A DNA stretch of 64,000 bases from Trueperaceae bacterium (GTDB taxonomy: Bacteria > Deinococcota > Deinococci > Deinococcales > Trueperaceae). The position numbers were made by a program, and so were the translations under genes. The notes under the pieces were generated by a model. It had not been told where the DNA came from and ran no database searches. It worked only from the letters and a program-made list of their open reading frames with translations. Positions 60,365 to 64,000 of the stretch are shown in pieces (the first letter of the stretch is position 1; each line of letters starts with the position of its first letter). The stretch lies in assembly GCA_036381035.1 (NCBI GenBank), contig DASVDQ010000065.1:45307-109306 (forward strand), given 5' to 3'.

Positions 60365-61165
60365 ATGGAGTTCGGAGAAGTCTCGGCTGCGCGCCGCCGT
60401 GCGCGCGTCGGCGGGCGTCTCGCGGCGCTCGCCGCCCTCTTCCTGGCCGCATGCAGCGAACCGGTGGTGCTGGAGATAACGAGCGTGTCGCCGACGAGCG
60501 GTGGTCCGGGGACCGTCCTCACGGTCACCGGCACCGGCTTCGCGACCGGCGCGACGGCGACGGTGTGCGGCGTCGCCCTGGAGGGCGTGAGCCTGGAGAC
60601 GGACGCGGGGGCGCCCGGCACGGCGCGGCTGACCGGCACGGTTCCCGACCTGGGTGCCTCGGCCGAGTGCGTGGTGGCGGTCGTGAACCCCGGCGGGGAG
60701 AAGGCCACCTGGGACGGCAGGTTCGAGTTCCAGGGCACCGGGGGCGGGCAACCTCCGGCCAACCAGGCGCCGACCAGCACCGGCCTGCCGGACATCTCGG
60801 TCGCCGGCGACGAGGACACGCGCGTCATCGACCTGGCGGGCGCCTTCGACGATCCCGACGACGGCGCGGCCTCGCTCACGTTCGCCGCGAGCGTGACCTC
60901 GCCCGCCGGCAACGTGACGGCCGACGTGAGCGGCGCGACGTTGACGCTGGGGTTCCCGTCGCGCTTCGGGGAACCAGCGGACGTGACGGTGACGGCCACG
61001 GACCCGCACGGGGCGAGCCTGAGCGTCCCGTTCACCGTCGACTTCGCAGGCGGTGAGGTGCGGTTCGAGGCGCCGGGGCTCGGAGCCGGCGTGCTCGCCG
61101 AGGCGTCGGTCGAGGTGAGGTACGGGGGTCGCTGGTGGCGTCCACTAGCGGCGCCCAGGTGCTGA
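60365..61165 (+). CDS. Lipoprotein with IPT/TIG domain, N-terminal part of a frameshifted gene
   Basis: The 266-residue frame starts with a lipoprotein signal (GGRLAALAALFLAAC, lipobox LAAC, Cys 30). Residues 36-110 form an IPT/TIG immunoglobulin-like domain (ITSVSPTSGGPGTVLTVTGTGF), and 118-220 a cadherin/PKD-like beta domain (AFDDPDDGAASLTF, VTVTATDPHGAS). The last 12 or so residues (GRWWRPLAAPRC) are out of frame: one extra G in the run at 61124-61128 would join this to the next frame. The whole protein would be a surface-anchored binding protein. Confidence 0.75.
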   Translation: MEFGEVSAARRRARVGGRLAALAALFLAACSEPVVLEITSVSPTSGGPGTVLTVTGTGFATGATATVCGVALEGVSLETDAGAPGTARLTGTVPDLGASAECVVAVVNPGGEKATWDGRFEFQGTGGGQPPANQAPTSTGLPDISVAGDEDTRVIDLAGAFDDPDDGAASLTFAASVTSPAGNVTADVSGATLTLGFPSRFGEPADVTVTATDPHGASLSVPFTVDFAGGEVRFEAPGLGAGVLAEASVEVRYGGRWWRPLAAPRC

Positions 61166-62205
61166 CCCTGCGCAGCGGCGAGTACTCGTTCAGCGCCGAG
61201 CTCATCGAGCCCGGCAGGTACATCAACCGGAGGCTGCGCGCCCCCGAGGTCATCCAGACCGTCGCCGGCCCGGGCGAGACCGTGGTCGAGCTGGACCTGC
61301 AGGTGGTGCCGGGCAGCGGCCGCCTGTGGCTGCCCCTGCGAGACAGCGGCGGCAGCGGCTTCGTGTGGAGCTTCGACGACGACGCCCTGAGGGACGGGCT
61401 CGGCAGCCCGACCTCCGCGATCGACCCCGTGGGCGATGACGTGTCGGCGGTGGCCCGCGCACCCGACGGCGCGCTGTGGCTCTCGGGCCAAGGCGACGTC
61501 TGGCGGGTCGACCCCACCGAGCTCGACGAGGCCGACCCGCAGGTCACGTCGCCGTTCTCCTACAGCGGCGGATGGGGTTGGGTGTCCAACCTCGCCTTCG
61601 ACCCTGACGGCAACCTCTGGACCGCCGAGATGGCCGCGGGCCGGGTCATGATGTTCACCGCGGACCAGCTCGACGAGGGCGGCTCGCAGTCGCCGCAGCA
61701 GACCCTCGACGTCCCCGAGGTCAGCGGGCTCGCGTTCGACGCGCACGGGAACCTGTGGGTGAGCGGCGCCGACGCGACGAACGGTACGCCCTACCTCATC
61801 TACCGCTACGACGCCGCCGACCTCGCGGAGCCCGATCCCCAGCCCGCGCTGACGATCAACGCTAGGGCGGTGAACCTGATCACGCCGGTCTCCGACCTCG
61901 CCTTCGACGACGCGGGCGACCTGTGGTACACGACCGGCCCCAGCAACCCGTTCGTGGGGCACGTGCCGGCCGAGGACGCGAGCGGCTCGGGGACGCTGTC
62001 CAGCGACGCGGACCAGGGCGTGAGGCTACCGCACAACGCCATGGCCATCGGCTTCGACTCCCGCGGGGACCTCTGGGCCATCGGCTACGACGGCGAGCTC
62101 ATGGTGGTCCAGGCCGCCGACCTCGTGGACGGGACATCGCCGACCGCCAGCACCGTCGATCTGGACAAGACCGCCTACCTCGGCGCCTTCGAGATCGTCG
62201 ACTGA
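61135..62205 (+). CDS. Beta-propeller-like C-terminal part of the frameshifted lipoprotein
   Basis: The 356-residue frame carries repeated blades of the type LAFDPDGNLWTAE, LAFDAHGNLWVSG, LAFDDAGDLWYTT and IGFDSRGDLWAIG, an NHL/SMP-30-like propeller pattern, after a short beta region (GEYSFSAELIEPG). The GTG at 61135 has no ribosome site and the frame overlaps the previous one by 31 bases. It is best read as the continuation of the lipoprotein gene, in which the total would be about 613 residues. Confidence 0.7.
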   Translation: MASTSGAQVLTLRSGEYSFSAELIEPGRYINRRLRAPEVIQTVAGPGETVVELDLQVVPGSGRLWLPLRDSGGSGFVWSFDDDALRDGLGSPTSAIDPVGDDVSAVARAPDGALWLSGQGDVWRVDPTELDEADPQVTSPFSYSGGWGWVSNLAFDPDGNLWTAEMAAGRVMMFTADQLDEGGSQSPQQTLDVPEVSGLAFDAHGNLWVSGADATNGTPYLIYRYDAADLAEPDPQPALTINARAVNLITPVSDLAFDDAGDLWYTTGPSNPFVGHVPAEDASGSGTLSSDADQGVRLPHNAMAIGFDSRGDLWAIGYDGELMVVQAADLVDGTSPTASTVDLDKTAYLGAFEIVD

Positions 62206-62222
62206 CGCGCCGTCGGCTTGGC

Positions 62223-62257
62223 AGCGCCGCGGGCCCCCGGTAGGAGCCCGCGGCGCT
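62223..62257. terminator. Bidirectional terminator hairpin
   Basis: AGCGCCGCGGGC (62223-62234) pairs over 12 bases with GCCCGCGGCGCT (62246-62257) around an 11-base loop, between convergent genes. Stem strength and position fit a terminator for both. Confidence 0.7.
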
Positions 62258-62346
62258 CGACCCTCCCATGCGACCGGAGCGCGCCCGGTCGTCCCCGGCC
62301 GAGACTTCAGGAAGCTGTGGTCCCACGGCGATGGGCGGAGGAGCCC

Positions 62347-63636
62347 TCACTCCACGTAGCTGTCGTAGCGCCACTGGCGTCGGCGGCCCGGGGAGAGGAC
62401 CCCGACGTGGGTCGTCACGTTGCCCAGGCCGATGGAGAACTGGAGGTCGGGGTGGGCGGCGTCCAGCTCTCGCAGCCGGCGCTCGGCCCGGCGACGCGAG
62501 TCGGCGCTGCGGTAGTCGAGGTCCACGCCGTGGGCGGTGACGTGGTCGCTGCCCTCGGCTCCGTCGACGCGGCGGTTGTACTCCACCGGCCGCCACCAGT
62601 TGCGCATCTTCACCGGCTCGCCGACGAGGCGTCGCAGCTCGTCGGCGATCAGCGCCAGGGCGGCGCCGCGCTTCCACCAGGCGTGGGGCGGCAGGAACGT
62701 CTCGTAGCCGAGCTCCGAAGCCACGCGCGCGTCGTGCGGCGTGAGCATCTCCCGCGCCGAGAAGTGCGCGACGCCCGTGGCGGTCAGGTACTCCTGGAAC
62801 CCCGCCGGCGTCATGGCGTGGTCCCGGGGGTCCACGACGGTCCCTCCGAAACTCGCTATCGCCGCGTCCAGCAGCGACTCGTAGTCGTCGCCGTACCCCA
62901 CGAGGGCCGGCAGCGGCTTGATCTCGACGTGGAGGTGGTTGTCGTGGCCCGACGCGCGCGTGCACAGGTGCTCGCCGATCAGCACGGGGTCGTTGAAGAA
63001 GATCCGGCTGACCATCGGTTGGTGCCTGAGCGCCCTGAGCTGCGCCCTGGTGGCGTCGCGGTCGTAGGTGGCCGTCGTGTGCGTGGTGCCGCCCGGCGCC
63101 GTGCCGTCCGTCCGCGGCAGGCGCAGGTCGGCCTCGAGCCCCGTCTCGTGGCCCGCGTGGTCCGGCGTCGGGCCGCCCCGGGGCAGGCTGACGTCGTTGA
63201 CGGTGATCGGCGCGTCGCCGGGGGTGGAGCCGAGGTGGTTGTCGTGGTACCAGCGTCCGGCGTCCGCGAGGGTGTCGGCCATCCACGAGGTACCGAAGTC
63301 GTGGTGGTCGGCCAGGTCGCGGAGCTCGAGGTTCACGAAGCCGTCGTCAGCGCCTCCGCCGGGCGGCATCTCCTGCCACCGCGCCGCGTCGGCCGAGTTC
63401 AGGTACTCGAGCGTGGGCCCGCCGACGTCCACCCTGCCGTCGCCGCTCACCGCGTTGCGTCCGCGGAAGATCGACTGCTGCAGCTTTATCGCCTGCGTCA
63501 GGTCATTCCCGGCCGTGCCGTCGACGGTGAGCCAGTCGAGGCCCAGCGCCACGAGGTGGGTCTTCAGCGCCGTGACGTCGGCGGGCTCGTTGGCGCCGCC
63601 GGCGCCGACGCTCTTGCCCAGGGTCAGTGTCGCCAT
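62347..63636 (-). CDS. Double LAS-type metallopeptidase with peptidoglycan-binding-like N-terminus
   Basis: The 429-residue protein appears to join a peptidoglycan-binding-like helical domain (about 15-82), a MepA-like M74 peptidase (GHETGLEADLRLPR with H163 and D170; GHDNHLHVEIKP with H236) and an M15/DUF882-like peptidase (EGSDHVTAHGVDLDY with H365 and D372; TTHVGV with H410). Both would cut peptide cross-links of cell wall. No signal peptide is present, so export may use another route. ATG 63636 was chosen as the last Met before the conserved domain; the frame upstream is noncoding-like. Confidence 0.75.
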   Translation of the reverse strand: MATLTLGKSVGAGGANEPADVTALKTHLVALGLDWLTVDGTAGNDLTQAIKLQQSIFRGRNAVSGDGRVDVGGPTLEYLNSADAARWQEMPPGGGADDGFVNLELRDLADHHDFGTSWMADTLADAGRWYHDNHLGSTPGDAPITVNDVSLPRGGPTPDHAGHETGLEADLRLPRTDGTAPGGTTHTTATYDRDATRAQLRALRHQPMVSRIFFNDPVLIGEHLCTRASGHDNHLHVEIKPLPALVGYGDDYESLLDAAIASFGGTVVDPRDHAMTPAGFQEYLTATGVAHFSAREMLTPHDARVASELGYETFLPPHAWWKRGAALALIADELRRLVGEPVKMRNWWRPVEYNRRVDGAEGSDHVTAHGVDLDYRSADSRRRAERRLRELDAAHPDLQFSIGLGNVTTHVGVLSPGRRRQWRYDSYVE

Positions 63637-63895
63637 CGGTGATGCCTCCAGTGGGCGGCGGCGTGTGGCCGGCCGCCAGCGGGCCGCGGGCTTCGGGTGC
63701 GACGCAGGTAGGGAAGCACTGCAGGTTGCTGGGAAGGCGGCAAGCCTAGCGGGCCGGCGCCTAGCCCGCTGTGAGGGTTGATATCGTCCTCGGAACCGAC
63801 CCGCGGGGCGCGCGATGGGTTGAGAGCAGCCGTGGCTGCGCCCGCGGAGACGGTCGCAGCGGTGAGAACGGCACGAACCGGCCGCCAAAGGTCGA
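63637..63895. other. Gap before the tRNA promoter
   Basis: About 260 bases between the peptidase start and the tRNA promoter. I see no supported gene or repeat here. Confidence 0.3.
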
Positions 63896-63925
63896 TTGAC
63901 CCGGTCCCGCCGGAACGAGTAGACT
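63896..63925 (+). promoter_or_regulatory. Promoter of tRNA-Val
   Basis: TTGACC (63896-63901) and TAGACT (63920-63925) are 18 bases apart and the tRNA begins 18 bases after the -10 box, consistent with a short leader trimmed by RNase P. Confidence 0.55.
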
Positions 63926-63943
63926 TCTGGATGCTGACCACGT

Positions 63944-64000
63944 GGGCGGTTAGCTCAGCGGGAGAGCACTCGCTTCACACGCGAGGGGTCACTGGTTCAA
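63944..64000 (+). tRNA. tRNA-Val (anticodon CAC), 3' end outside window
   Basis: The acceptor strand GGGCGGT, the D arm (GCTC, then GGGA and GAGC), the anticodon arm with CTCGC/GCGAG and loop TTCACAC, giving anticodon CAC for the GTG codon, and the start of the T arm (GGTTCAA) are present. The gene is cut before the 3' acceptor strand. Confidence 0.93.

Overview
The window is about 70% G+C, with about 60 tightly packed genes. It looks like chromosomal DNA of a Deinococcota bacterium, most likely of the Truepera lineage. This is an inference from G+C content, heavy AGG and CGC arginine codon use, GTG starts, TANNNT -10 boxes placed a few bases before leaderless start codons, and gene content. 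No marker gene proves it. I see no insertion sequence, prophage, CRISPR array or rRNA. One tRNA-Val is cut by the right edge.

Layout. 0-7.7 kb: a partial SDR and a DapA-family aldolase face a minus-strand sugar operon of binding protein, two permeases, ROK kinase, GntR/UTRA regulator and SIS isomerase, read from a promoter with an embedded palindrome. 7.7-10.6 kb: an APC permease and two paralogous secreted proteins. 10.6-15.5 kb: a TetR-led operon with an alpha/beta hydrolase and a fusion of a second hydrolase, lacking its serine nucleophile, to a glycosyltransferase; then a LuxR-type regulator with tandem repeats. 15.5-38 kb: mostly single genes and pairs, including methanethiol oxidase, DUF2182 and DUF1684 proteins, TetR plus hydrolase, prolyl oligopeptidase, a VOC-DinB fusion, the vitamin B6 pair PdxY/YggS, an ABC-F protein behind a possible attenuator, thermonuclease, ArsR plus SRPBCC, a SIMPL protein and alpha-amylase.

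38-60 kb is a catabolic island for compounds with amide bonds, in three regulated units. Unit 1: an HpcH/HpaI aldolase divergent from a GntR(FCD)-led operon of FAH hydrolase, M19 dipeptidase, DppB, DppC, binding protein and M24 peptidase. Unit 2: a LysR divergent from a hydantoinase-type cyclic amidohydrolase with a complete SsuACB-type transporter. Unit 3: a minus-strand operon of GntR(FCD), amidohydrolase, homocitrate-synthase-like enzyme, second amidohydrolase, binding protein, DppB and DppC. The two Dpp-type transporters and the sugar transporter carry no ATPase gene here, so they presumably use one encoded elsewhere.

60-64 kb: a secreted IPT/beta-propeller protein split by an apparent frameshift at a G run, a two-domain LAS metallopeptidase without a signal peptide, and tRNA-Val(CAC). 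Recurring themes are four-base GTGA/ATGA gene overlaps, regulators whose palindromes sit on their own promoters, and Ala/Gly/Arg-rich low-complexity inserts inside conserved domains.
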